Positions 25,806 to 34,423 of a stretch of 63,213 nucleotides of DNA are shown here, one piece after another; the first letter of the stretch is position 1, and each line of letters opens with the position of its first letter. Both the position numbers and the translations under genes were made by a program. The notes beneath the pieces were generated by a model, which searched no databases, had not been told where the DNA came from, and saw only the letters and a list, made by a program, of their open reading frames with translations. The stretch covers positions 1-63,213 of the forward strand of contig NZ_CABTZZ010000010.1 in assembly GCF_902489465.1 (NCBI RefSeq). The letters are read 5' to 3'. This DNA is from an uncultured Varibaculum sp. Lineage in GTDB: Bacteria > Actinomycetota > Actinomycetes > Actinomycetales > Actinomycetaceae.

Positions 25806-26068
25806 AATATCAGTTCCGGGTGACCAACAGGTTCAAACGACAGTTCTGTAAACTCGATCGTTATACCCAGCTCATGATTAGCAACTGGATTGATAAAAAT
25901 CTGATCGAAACCCCCGATCCCTGCAGTCACGGTAAAGCGCTGCGCGGAAACTATGCGGGGCAGTGGCGTTACCGTATCGGAAACTATCGCCTCATCTGCG
26001 AGATTGAAGATGACCACTTCTATATTCAGACCTTAGCAATCGGGCATCGCAAAGAAATCTATCGCTAG
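25802..26068 (+). CDS. RelE/ParE family toxin
   Basis: An 88-residue basic protein of the RelE/ParE superfamily. The recognisable parts are VTNRFKRQFCKLDRYTQ near the start, GKALRGNYAGQWRYRIGNYRLICEI in the middle and LAIGHRKEIYR at the end, the usual RelE-type C-terminus. RelE toxins cleave mRNA in the ribosomal A site, whereas ParE toxins target gyrase; the close RelB-like partner and the terminal His-Arg-x-x-x-Tyr favour RelE. It starts at GTG 25802, overlapping the antitoxin stop by 4 bp. No frameshift is seen, so the pair looks functional. Confidence 0.87.
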   Translation: MKYQFRVTNRFKRQFCKLDRYTQLMISNWIDKNLIETPDPCSHGKALRGNYAGQWRYRIGNYRLICEIEDDHFYIQTLAIGHRKEIYR

Positions 26069-26210
26069 CTGTAGCGGCGGCAACTATTGGCAAACCCCGA
26101 GAAAGCAGCGTTATCCGTGTCCGCAATAAGTGGGTTGATGTGACCTAGCGCCCTTTAACAGGGCAAATAGTAACTCCAGAATCAGCAGGGTGTCAGCTCT
26201 AGAAAGTAAA

Positions 26211-26240
26211 GGGGGCGCCCATTGGGAAATGGGCGCCCCC
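26211..26240. terminator. strong bidirectional hairpin between the toxin gene and aceE
   Basis: A perfect 13-bp stem, GGGGGCGCCCATT with AATGGGCGCCCCC, has a 4-nt loop. On the minus strand it is followed by TTTACTTTC, so it fits best as the aceE terminator. Confidence 0.85.
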
Positions 26241-26262
26241 GGGAAGCGATTAGTATCAGATA

Positions 26263-29010
26263 TTACTGTTCGCCAGAAGAACCAGCATTCGGATTTAACA
26301 GGTCATAGCGATTCAGTGCCTGAGTAACCACCGAACGATCCTGCAGAATCCCGTCCTCATTTAATGCCTCCAAAGCCTGAACCACCAGGGACTCGGCATC
26401 AATCAAGAAGTGGCGGCGCGCGGCGGCACGGGTATCGGAATACCCGAAATCGGAAGCACCCAGCACCTTGTAGCGTCCTGGCACCCAGCCCCGAATCATA
26501 TCGGGAACCAGATGATCATAATCCGAAGTTGCAATCACCGGTCCAGTGGCGTTACGGAGCCGCTGAGTAACATAGGGCAAGCGATATTCTTCATCCGCAT
26601 GAAGCAGGTTATGACGATCGCTCTCCATACCGTCCCGGCGCAGCTCATGCCAACTGGTAACTGACCAGACAGCCGCGTCCACCCCCCAATCCTGCATCAA
26701 AAGTTTTTGCGCCTGCAATGCCCAAGGAACCGAAATCCCCGAAGCCAACAGTTCAACCTTCGGCCCGCCATTTTCATAGTGACCAGTCAAGGCATACATG
26801 CCGCGCAAAATCCCCTCAACATCGACTCCTTCGGGTTCTGCGGGCTGGTGAATCGCCTCATTATAAACCGTCAAATAGTACATGACGTTCTGGTCGCGTC
26901 CATCGGAGCCATCCCCATACATCCGTTGCATTCCGTCACGAATAATATGGCGCAACTCGTAAGCATAGGCCGGATCGTACTGCACAAACGCCGGGTTAGT
27001 GGCGGCAATAATCGGGGAGTGACCGTCGGCATGTTGTAGACCCTCCCCGGTCAAAGTGGTACGTCCCGCGGTTCCACCAATCACGAAACCTCGTGCCAAC
27101 TGGTCTCCGGCCGCCCAGAACTGGTCGCCCGTCCTCTGGAAACCAAACATCGAATAGAACAGGTAGAACGGGATCGTGGGTTCCCCATTAGACATATAGG
27201 AAGTGCCGGCCACCTGGAAAGCGGCTGCTGCTCCCGCCTCATTAATCCCGGGGTGCAGAATCTGGCCATCTTTACCCTCGGAATAATGCAGCATCAGATC
27301 TTCATCGACTGCCGTGTAATTCATTCCCAGGGTGTTATAGATTTTTGCGGAGGGGAACATGGAGTCCATCCCGAAAGTCCGCGCCTCATCCGGCACAATC
27401 GGCACAATCCGCTTGCCGAACTCTTCATCTTTCAAAAACTCTTTCATTAGACGCACTAGCGCCATGGTGGTGGCAACTTTCTGCTTCCCGGAACCGCCTT
27501 TGAGGACGTCATAAACAGAATCGTCGGGCAGGGAAATCTGCATCTGGTTGCGTTCTTTAGGACGCGAAGGCAAAAAACCGCCTAGCTTTTCGCGACGCTC
27601 AAACATATATTGCAGGGAAGGATGATTCTGCGGGGGACGGTAATAGGGAGGTAGCTGCGGATCTTTCTCCAGCTCCTCATCCGTGATCGGAATATGGAGC
27701 CGGTCGCGTAGCGCCTTCAAATCTTTCAAGGTCAGTTTCTTCATCTGGTGAGTGGAGTTGCGTCCCGCGAAAGTCTCACCCAGCACATATCCCTTAATGG
27801 TGTGCGCCAAGATAACAGTCGGCTGTCCCTTATGCGCCATTGCCGCATGATAGGCGGCGTAAACCTTGCGGTAATCATGTCCGCCCCGGCGTAAATCCCA
27901 AATCTCCTCATCGGTCCAGTCCTCCACCATCTTAGCGGTGCGGCTATCCCGTCCAAAGAAATGTTCACGCACGTAAGCGCCATCATTAGCCTTGAACGTC
28001 TGGTAGTCGCCATCCAGGCATTCGGTCATCACCTTCAGCAGCGCATGGTCATGATCCTTGGCTAATAACCGATCCCAGCCGCGACCCCAAATCACTTTGA
28101 TAACGTTCCACCCGGCGCCTCGGAAAAATGCCTCAAGTTCCTGGATAATCTGTCCGTTACCGCGTACCGGGCCATCCAGACGCTGTAAGTTGCAGTTCAC
28201 CACAAACGTGAGGTTGTCGAGCTTTTGTTGCCCCGCTAGCTGCAACAAACCCCGCGATTCTGGTTCATCCATTTCCCCGTCACCAAGGAAAGCCCAAGTG
28301 TGCTGGTCAGAACAGTCCTTGATTCCCCGGTTAGTCAAATAGGTATCAAACCAGGCCTGGGTAATCGCCTCGGCTGGCCCCAGCCCCATAGACACGGTGG
28401 GGTATTCCCAAAACTCGGGTAGGTGTCGCGGATGCGGGTAAGAAGGCAAACCGTTAGGGGCTTGAGATAGTTCTTGACGGAAACCATCCATATCCTCCTC
28501 AGAAAGCCGCCCCTCTAAAAATGCGCGAGCGTAAATACCGGGGGAGGCGTGCCCTTGGAAAAACACGTGATCTCCGCCGCTCGGATGGGACTTGCCGCGG
28601 AAGAAATGGTTAAAACCCACCTCGTAAAGAGTAGAGATAGAAGCATAAGAGGAAATGTGACCCCCCACATGCACCCCTTGACGTTGCGCGCGGGTAACCT
28701 GCACTGCGGCATTCCAACGCATCCAACGGCGATAGTCCCGCTCGATGCGTTCATCCCCAGGGAAAGTCGGTTCATCATGCGGCTTAATCGTGTTAGTGAA
28801 AGGCGTATTTAAATTGGCAGGCACCGCCACGTTTTGTTCGCCTGCTTGAGAAAGCATCCGCAACAAGATATCGCGAGTACGCTCCGAACCACGTTCTTTA
28901 ATCAGATCATCCAAGGAATCCAGCCATTCCCGGGTTTCCTGGGGATCTGGATCTGGCAGGGCGCTAGCTAACTGGTGTACAGAGTCCAGGGATGCCTTAT
29001 TTTCACTCAT
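26263..29010 (-). CDS. aceE: pyruvate dehydrogenase E1 component (homodimeric)
   Basis: A thiamine-diphosphate enzyme that decarboxylates pyruvate in the pyruvate dehydrogenase complex. From ATG 29010 the protein has 915 residues, the length of the homodimeric AceE type used by actinobacteria and proteobacteria. Motifs include HISSYASISTLYEVGFNHF, the ThDP/metal loop GDGEMDEPES, and LTGEGLQHADGHS. The start MSENKASLDS is preceded by ggagga at 12-nt spacing; the upstream in-frame ATGs have no better site. It is monocistronic and divergent from DUF3052. E2 and E3 genes are not in the window. Confidence 0.96.
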   Translation of the reverse strand: MSENKASLDSVHQLASALPDPDPQETREWLDSLDDLIKERGSERTRDILLRMLSQAGEQNVAVPANLNTPFTNTIKPHDEPTFPGDERIERDYRRWMRWNAAVQVTRAQRQGVHVGGHISSYASISTLYEVGFNHFFRGKSHPSGGDHVFFQGHASPGIYARAFLEGRLSEEDMDGFRQELSQAPNGLPSYPHPRHLPEFWEYPTVSMGLGPAEAITQAWFDTYLTNRGIKDCSDQHTWAFLGDGEMDEPESRGLLQLAGQQKLDNLTFVVNCNLQRLDGPVRGNGQIIQELEAFFRGAGWNVIKVIWGRGWDRLLAKDHDHALLKVMTECLDGDYQTFKANDGAYVREHFFGRDSRTAKMVEDWTDEEIWDLRRGGHDYRKVYAAYHAAMAHKGQPTVILAHTIKGYVLGETFAGRNSTHQMKKLTLKDLKALRDRLHIPITDEELEKDPQLPPYYRPPQNHPSLQYMFERREKLGGFLPSRPKERNQMQISLPDDSVYDVLKGGSGKQKVATTMALVRLMKEFLKDEEFGKRIVPIVPDEARTFGMDSMFPSAKIYNTLGMNYTAVDEDLMLHYSEGKDGQILHPGINEAGAAAAFQVAGTSYMSNGEPTIPFYLFYSMFGFQRTGDQFWAAGDQLARGFVIGGTAGRTTLTGEGLQHADGHSPIIAATNPAFVQYDPAYAYELRHIIRDGMQRMYGDGSDGRDQNVMYYLTVYNEAIHQPAEPEGVDVEGILRGMYALTGHYENGGPKVELLASGISVPWALQAQKLLMQDWGVDAAVWSVTSWHELRRDGMESDRHNLLHADEEYRLPYVTQRLRNATGPVIATSDYDHLVPDMIRGWVPGRYKVLGASDFGYSDTRAAARRHFLIDAESLVVQALEALNEDGILQDRSVVTQALNRYDLLNPNAGSSGEQ

Positions 29011-29320
29011 AGGTTTAGTTGCTCCTCCAACAGAAAAGACCATACTTGCCAATTGTTAACTATTTTTCGCGCTTTGGCTACTGGAGCCAACCGGCTCGCA
29101 AAGAACCCTTAGAGACTAGGGTTCCCAGCAGTTACTCAAGGCCTCAAGCTCCGGCGCAACTGAGTTTCCCAGGATCGCTAAACCTTCGAGCCGAGCGCAG
29201 GGGACAGGGCGAGGGCGCAAGAGGCTAAAAACTACTAAACTTTGCTAAAAGAGAGGGCAGTTTTCTATATGTTGGCGTCCGTGTTTCCCCCTTACGCTTT
29301 AATCATGTAACTTAGAGAGC
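29011..29320. other. divergent aceE/DUF3052 intergenic region
   Basis: This 310-bp gap must hold the divergent promoters of aceE and DUF3052. A small imperfect hairpin, AACCCTTAG with CTAGGGTT, is at 29104-29123. No operator was recognised. Confidence 0.4.
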
Positions 29321-29749
29321 GTGGAAACCACACGCGAAAGGCACGAAAGTTCCCTATCCGTATCGGAGATGGGGTTTAAAGAAGAACAAGTCATTCAGGA
29401 ATTTGGTTGGGACGAGGACGTCGACGAAGATCTTCGCCAAGCCATAATGGATCAGATAGACGACGATCTCCAAGATGAAGATTTCACCGCTATGACCGAT
29501 GGTGCCCTGATCTGGTGGCGCGATGACGATGGCGGCGTCGATGATCTCTCCGATGCGTTGATGGACGCGATGGGCAATATGGATGAAGGCGGATTGATCT
29601 GGGTGCTCAGCCCGATTGCCTCCGATCCCGGCGCGGTTGATCCGCGTCTAATCGAAGAGGCCGCGAAAACGGTGGGTATGAATCCCACCACCTCTGACGT
29701 GGTTTCCCCCCAGTGGGCGGGCACCCAAATAGTCTCCCGCGGCCGTTAA
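29321..29749 (+). CDS. DUF3052 family protein
   Basis: A 142-residue acidic protein matching DUF3052, a family of actinobacteria commonly encoded beside aceE. Conserved text includes MGFKEEQVIQEFGWDEDVDE, LIWWRDDDGGVDDLSDALMD and WVLSPIASDPG. It has no signal or membrane segment. Function is unknown. The conserved divergent position opposite aceE suggests a link to pyruvate metabolism, which is inference. The start is GTG 29321. Confidence 0.87.
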   Translation: METTRERHESSLSVSEMGFKEEQVIQEFGWDEDVDEDLRQAIMDQIDDDLQDEDFTAMTDGALIWWRDDDGGVDDLSDALMDAMGNMDEGGLIWVLSPIASDPGAVDPRLIEEAAKTVGMNPTTSDVVSPQWAGTQIVSRGR

Positions 29750-29761
29750 ACAGCGAATTAT

Positions 29762-30127
29762 TTACTTTTGCCGAGAACCATCCCGGCAAAGGTAACCCGC
29801 GGCTAGATTCGCGACTATTAAACCTGCCAGAACCGCTATAAACCCAAAAATGTTTATCGTGGTAGGCTGGGAAAATACATAAAAGGACGCGAATCCCGCA
29901 AGGAAAAATATCATCCCGGTCAGGTAAGTAATTTTCGCACCCATCGAAGCGGTTGTTTTACTCGCAAAAACAATCCCGATAGCTGCAAACAAGAAAGCGA
30001 TAACTAGTACGCTAGCTAGCATCCAAGTGGGAGCAGGAGCGGTGGACTCCCAGGCAAACCACCACAATCCGCCGATTAACCCGGTAAGTAGCAGCGAAGA
30101 AAATAACGGTATCAGCCTGTAATACAT
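29762..30127 (-). CDS. four-helix membrane protein, function unknown
   Basis: A 121-residue hydrophobic protein with four predicted membrane helices (about 5-26, 35-57, 65-86, 90-112), short loops and a basic C-terminus (CRDGSRQK). I do not recognise a family. The gene is convergent with DUF3052, only 12 bp apart. The start is uncertain: ATG 30127 (MYYRLIPLF) or ATG 30160, neither with a strong ribosome-binding site. Confidence 0.6.
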   Translation of the reverse strand: MYYRLIPLFSSLLLTGLIGGLWWFAWESTAPAPTWMLASVLVIAFLFAAIGIVFASKTTASMGAKITYLTGMIFFLAGFASFYVFSQPTTINIFGFIAVLAGLIVANLAAGYLCRDGSRQK

Positions 30128-30191
30128 ACAGTGATAGTAATACCTGCAGGGACTACGCACACAGTTTCATTATCCTCACTAACATCCTAGG

Positions 30192-30342
30192 GTCTGAGGC
30201 GGGAAAAGCGCTCGGGGGACCCCGGTGAGCCTCGAAAGAATTAAGACAAGGGCAAAATGGGATCTATCTAAAGGGAACGTACCCGATGAGCAGGGTAATG
30301 ATTAGTAGCTTGTCCCCTCTCGCATCTTTTCCCACCCCAGAC
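30192..30342 (+). repeat. palindromic element A2 (interior replaced)
   Basis: The outer arms GTCTGAGGCGGGAAAAG and CTTTTCCCACCCCAGAC pair at 15 of 17 positions. The left core CGCTCGGGGGACCCCGGTGA and the right core TCCCCTCTCGCAT are conserved, but the central loop found in A1 and A3 is replaced by about 85 bp of unrelated sequence. Confidence 0.8.
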
Positions 30343-30447
30343 TTCTAAGCCCGATCTGGAAGATATATGATTGCTAACCTAAGAAAATGTGATGGAGATA
30401 AGTCGTAACGAGTGTTAGTAATCCCTGGCGGAATTATGCCTACGTGG

Positions 30448-30521
30448 TGGGCCCAGAGGGACTCGAACCCCCGACATCCACGGTGTAAACGTGGCGCTCT
30501 AGCCAACTGAGCTATAGGCCC
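30448..30521 (-). tRNA. tRNA-Val (anticodon TAC)
   Basis: On the minus strand the sequence folds as a complete tRNA: acceptor GGGCCTA with TGGGCCC, D arm AGCTCAGTTGGCTAGAGC, anticodon stem CCACG/CGTGG around loop TTTACAC (anticodon TAC, valine), and T arm with GGTTCGAGTCC. An encoded CCA follows at 30445-30447. The T loop and D loop carry the usual invariant bases. Confidence 0.96.
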
Positions 30522-30533
30522 TAGACCTGTTAA

Positions 30534-30561
30534 AGAATACCTAATCGCGCGAAGGAAACAA
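30534..30561 (-). promoter_or_regulatory. putative promoter of tRNA-Val
   Basis: On the minus strand TTGTTT and TATTCT are separated by 16 bp, with the -10 box 12 nt before the tRNA 5' end. Spacing and position fit a housekeeping promoter. Confidence 0.5.
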
Positions 30562-30763
30562 ATTTCCCAGGCTGTGATCTGCATCTAACCTGCTCATCCC
30601 AGTAGTCTGCAAGATACCATTCACCCGCACTTACCGCGCGTCTTTTTGCAGCTAACGCGGGGTCATGCGAAAATGAGATAAGCCAAGAACAGCGAGGGAG
30701 GCGGCGCAAATACCTGCGGAAACGGAAGTCAGTAAACAAGAGCTAGATAGAGCCTACGATCTG

Positions 30764-32293
30764 GTGCGCCGCGTGCGTAACCGGAGTTTGAACCGGAGTG
30801 ACACTGATTCCGACCTCGGATCCGCCCTCGAGAATTCCCTGGAAGATCCCTCTCGTTCTTACTATGCAGACGCAAACACTCCCCAAGAGGGCTTAGAGCT
30901 GCTGGATTGGGCGAGTACCGCCCTGACGAAACAAAGCTCCCACGGCGGAGATTTCTCCCGGCAGCTACGCGAAGAATTTCAACGCAACCAAGCCTCAGAC
31001 CTAGATATTTCGGAAGTCGAATATCGCCGAGTACAGCTCGAAAAAGTATTTCTGGTAGGTATTTATGATTCCGATCGTCGTAAGGCTCAACATTCCCTAG
31101 CAGAACTGGCGGCGCTTGCCCAAACCGCAGGCGCCGAACTGGTAGGCGCGGCTCTGCAGCGACGCAGCGCCCCCGATGCCGCAACTTTCGTAGGGCGCGG
31201 GAAAGCCAAAGAGTTAGCCGAACAGGTAGCAGCGCTCGAAGCCGACACTGTGATCGTAAATGCGCAGTTACAGCCCTCGCAGCGACGAGGACTAGAAGAC
31301 CAAGTCAAAGTGAAAGTAATTGACCGTACGGCGGTAATCCTGGATATTTTCGCCCAACACGCCTCCTCCCGGGAAGGTAAAGCCCAAGTGGAACTGGCGC
31401 AGCTGCAATATTTACTGCCGCGCCTTCGTGGCTGGGGACAGTCAATGTCGCGCCAAGCTGGCGGGCGCGTATCCGGGGGTGCGGGTATCGGCGCACGCGG
31501 CCCGGGCGAAACCAAACTGGAAACCGACCGGCGCCGAATCACTAAACGAATCGCGAAACTGCGCCGTGAAATCAAACAGATGAAAAAATCCCGAGACACT
31601 AAACGAGAAGGGCGCCTCAGTAGCTCCCTGGCCTCGGTAGTGATCGTGGGATACACTAACGCCGGGAAATCTTCCCTGCTAAACGTACTGGTAGATGCGG
31701 ATGTAATGGTGCAAGATGCGCTATTTGCCACCCTGGATCCCACGGTGCGACAAGCAGAAACGCCCGATGGTCGTGCCTACACTTTGTCCGACACCGTAGG
31801 TTTCATCGATGAGCTCCCACATGAACTGGTAGAGGCCTTCCGCTCCACTCTGGAAGAAGTCGAATACGCCGATTTGATTGTGCATGTGGTAGATGCCAGT
31901 CACCACAATCCCGTCCAACAGGTAGAAACCGTACATGAAGTGTTAGCGGATCTACCTCAAGTTTCCCAGATCCCCGAGATTATCGTCCTCAATAAAGCCG
32001 ACCTGGTAGACGCCCTGCACCTGCGCGCACTACAATCCGCGATTGGTGGGGGAATCCCGCTATCTACTCGCACCGGGCAGGGAATTGCCCAGTTGCGCGA
32101 AGCAATCGCTAACGCGTTACCATCTCCGGAAAAACCTATCGATTATGTGATCCCCTATGACCAATCAGCGCTGGTGGCCAGGCTACACGAGGAAGGTATC
32201 GTAGACAAAGTGGAATACTTAGAAAACGGTACTCACGTGGTAGGTCGCGCCGGTCCCGCCCTCGCCCAAGCCATCCTAGAGGCGGCGAATTAG
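30764..32293 (+). CDS. hflX: ribosome-associated GTPase HflX
   Basis: HflX is a GTPase that binds 50S subunits and rescues stalled or heat-damaged ribosomes. From GTG 30764 it has 509 residues. The N-terminal HflX domain (VFLVGIYDSD, GAALQRRSAPDAATFVGRGKA), a coiled linker and the G domain are present: G1 GYTNAGKSS, G3 DTVGFIDELPH, G4 NKAD. Coding-like sequence continues in frame upstream (EVSKQELDRAYDL), but no ATG, GTG or TTG exists back to the stop at 30674, so the real start may be upstream at a rare codon. Confidence 0.93.
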   Translation: MRRVRNRSLNRSDTDSDLGSALENSLEDPSRSYYADANTPQEGLELLDWASTALTKQSSHGGDFSRQLREEFQRNQASDLDISEVEYRRVQLEKVFLVGIYDSDRRKAQHSLAELAALAQTAGAELVGAALQRRSAPDAATFVGRGKAKELAEQVAALEADTVIVNAQLQPSQRRGLEDQVKVKVIDRTAVILDIFAQHASSREGKAQVELAQLQYLLPRLRGWGQSMSRQAGGRVSGGAGIGARGPGETKLETDRRRITKRIAKLRREIKQMKKSRDTKREGRLSSSLASVVIVGYTNAGKSSLLNVLVDADVMVQDALFATLDPTVRQAETPDGRAYTLSDTVGFIDELPHELVEAFRSTLEEVEYADLIVHVVDASHHNPVQQVETVHEVLADLPQVSQIPEIIVLNKADLVDALHLRALQSAIGGGIPLSTRTGQGIAQLREAIANALPSPEKPIDYVIPYDQSALVARLHEEGIVDKVEYLENGTHVVGRAGPALAQAILEAAN

Positions 32294-34288
32294 ATGGATA
32301 GTCCCGGAGCCTCCCCGCTAGTAGCCACCGCCGATAGAGGCAAAGGTGGCGGCGGTAAAGATGCCCAGGCGGCGCGGCGAATCCTCAGCACTTGTATTAA
32401 CCAGATTGGTGGCAGTGAACGGGCAGAACAGGTACAGATGTGTAACCTGGTTGCCCGCTCGTTTTCTCTGCCTGGCAGCCAATTGGTGGGGGCAGGAACC
32501 GGTACCGGAAAATCTCTCGCCTATTTGGCGGCTGCCTTTCAACGGGCAATCGAACACGGGGACAGGGTAGTAATCTCTACTGCCACCCTGGCTTTGCAGC
32601 GGCAGTTGCTTACCTGCGATATTCCCACCGTCGTGGGTGCTTGCCGCGAACTCGGTTATCCTCCCCCTACAGTTGCGGTATTAAAGGGCTGGTCAAACTA
32701 TATTTGCCGCTGGAAATTAGCGGCTCCCGAGGAAATCGAAGGGTTGTTTCCCAGTTATGAGGCCGCCGAATATTCACCCAGCAATATCGGTAAACAGCTG
32801 CAGCGGCTGCGGGAATGGGCAGAAGAAACCGACAGCGGTGACCGTGATGAACTTCAGCGGGGAGTATCTTTAGCGGCCTGGCAGCAAGCCTCGATTTCCC
32901 CGAACCAATGTCAAGGGAAAACCTGCCGTTTCTATACGGATTGTTTCCCCCGCGACGCCCGCTTGAAAGCCCAAGACGCCGATATCATCATCACCAACCA
33001 TGCATTGCTGTCCATCGAGGCGCTGACCCGCGCGGAGCTACTGCCAGAGTTCGACCTCTTGATTGTAGATGAAGCCCACGAGCTTCCCTCCCGCGCCCGC
33101 TCCCAAGCCTGCGTAAGCCTCGCGGGTAGCACCATAGAAAAAGTAGCGCGCGGAGTCAGTAAACATTTCCAGCTGCCGGTAACTGCTCTGGAACAGGTGA
33201 CACACGATTTTACGAAAATCATAGAGGGACTTGACGAGGGCGAACTAAGCGAATTACCAAAGGAACTAGAAACTACCTTGACCGCTCTGCAAATAGAGCT
33301 ATCCGATATTTCCGCGGAAGTAACCAGCAGCGCCGAGGAAGATGAAAAACGAGTAAAACAGCGCATCGTCCTCGCGCAGATTGAAGAAGCCTTAGATGCT
33401 TGCGAGATTATTGCCGCCTTTGACCCGGAAAAATCGGCCGCCTGGGTTACGGAAGAAAAATCTGGAAGTCGCCGCCTTTATAGCGGACCGTTGGATGTGG
33501 GCGGGGATCTTTATGCCCACCTATTTAAGGGACATTCATGTGTGCTCACCTCAGCCACCATGCAACTAGGGGGATCTTTCGAGGCAATCGCGGCGCGTCT
33601 AGGGTTGCGAGACCAGAACGTTTGGCAAGGAAGCGACCTGGGAAGTCCCTTTAACTATCGCCAGCAAGGAATTCTATATGTGGCCTCAGATCTGCCGCGA
33701 CCAGGGCGCTCCGGGATCGGCGAAGACGCACTGGAAAGAGCCCTAGAACTGGCTGAAGCCACCGGTGGTGGGGTTTTGGGGCTCTTTTCTTCACTTAAAG
33801 CTGCCGAGCAAGCGGCGGAGTATTTCGCCCAAGAAAGTGATTTACAAGTTTTTCTGCAGGGAGAAGCGCCGATAAATCAGCTAATATCCGACTTTGCAGC
33901 CAGTAAAAAATCCTGTCTTTTCGGTACCCTTTCCCTGTGGCAGGGAGTAGATTTACCTGGCGATAAATGCCGACTCGTCCTCATTGATCGAATTCCCTTC
34001 CCTCGCCCCAATGACCCCTATATTTCTGCCCGCACTCGGGCGGCTGAGGCCGCTGGACGCAGCGGATTTGCAGAGGTATCCCTCTCGCACGCAGCTTTAC
34101 TATTGGCGCAAGGAGCAGGCAGACTAATTCGCACTAGCACCGATAAAGGCGTGGTTGCCGTGCTCGATCAGCGTCTAACTACTGCCCGCTATGCGGGCTA
34201 TCTACTCAAATCTTTGCCTGCGTTTTGGCGAACCACTGATCACCAGACAGTTATCGGAGCGCTAAAACGCCTGACAGAAAAGGAATAG
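32294..34288 (+). CDS. dinG: DinG/XPD-like ATP-dependent DNA helicase
   Basis: A 664-residue superfamily 2 helicase of the DinG type, 5'-3' helicases that act on damaged or structured DNA. Walker A is GAGTGTGKS (Lys73) and the DEAH box is in LIVDEAHELPSRARS. Four cysteines typical of an Fe-S domain lie between them: YICRWKL, then QCQGKTCRFYTDC. C-terminal motifs include FGTLSLWQGVDLPG and AQGAGRLIR. It begins at ATG 32294 immediately after hflX. Confidence 0.9.
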   Translation: MDSPGASPLVATADRGKGGGGKDAQAARRILSTCINQIGGSERAEQVQMCNLVARSFSLPGSQLVGAGTGTGKSLAYLAAAFQRAIEHGDRVVISTATLALQRQLLTCDIPTVVGACRELGYPPPTVAVLKGWSNYICRWKLAAPEEIEGLFPSYEAAEYSPSNIGKQLQRLREWAEETDSGDRDELQRGVSLAAWQQASISPNQCQGKTCRFYTDCFPRDARLKAQDADIIITNHALLSIEALTRAELLPEFDLLIVDEAHELPSRARSQACVSLAGSTIEKVARGVSKHFQLPVTALEQVTHDFTKIIEGLDEGELSELPKELETTLTALQIELSDISAEVTSSAEEDEKRVKQRIVLAQIEEALDACEIIAAFDPEKSAAWVTEEKSGSRRLYSGPLDVGGDLYAHLFKGHSCVLTSATMQLGGSFEAIAARLGLRDQNVWQGSDLGSPFNYRQQGILYVASDLPRPGRSGIGEDALERALELAEATGGGVLGLFSSLKAAEQAAEYFAQESDLQVFLQGEAPINQLISDFAASKKSCLFGTLSLWQGVDLPGDKCRLVLIDRIPFPRPNDPYISARTRAAEAAGRSGFAEVSLSHAALLLAQGAGRLIRTSTDKGVVAVLDQRLTTARYAGYLLKSLPAFWRTTDHQTVIGALKRLTEKE

Positions 34289-34338
34289 TTAAACTATCTA
34301 GGAAATGCCTGGCGAGAGAAATGAATGCAATATCACCT

Positions 34339-34370
34339 CGCTACCAGGACGTTGTATGGCGACGGTAGCG
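34339..34370 (+). terminator. possible hairpin after the dinG-like gene
   Basis: CGCTACC (34339-34345) and GGTAGCG (34364-34370) can pair around an 18-nt loop. There is no T tract. It may be a terminator or part of the ldh leader. Confidence 0.35.
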
Positions 34371-34423
34371 GTGGATCGAAGATAAAATAAGAGGTGAGAG
34401 TTAATTCGCCCCAAGGAGAAAAA

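Noticed and set aside
30345..30584. 79-codon minus-strand frame
   Set aside because: It is read through the tRNA-Val gene; the text LARAPRLHRGCRGFESLWAHH is the familiar false translation of a tRNA.
31087..31743. 218-codon minus-strand frame inside hflX
   Set aside because: It is fully antisense to well-conserved HflX sequence and Ser/Arg-rich without motifs.
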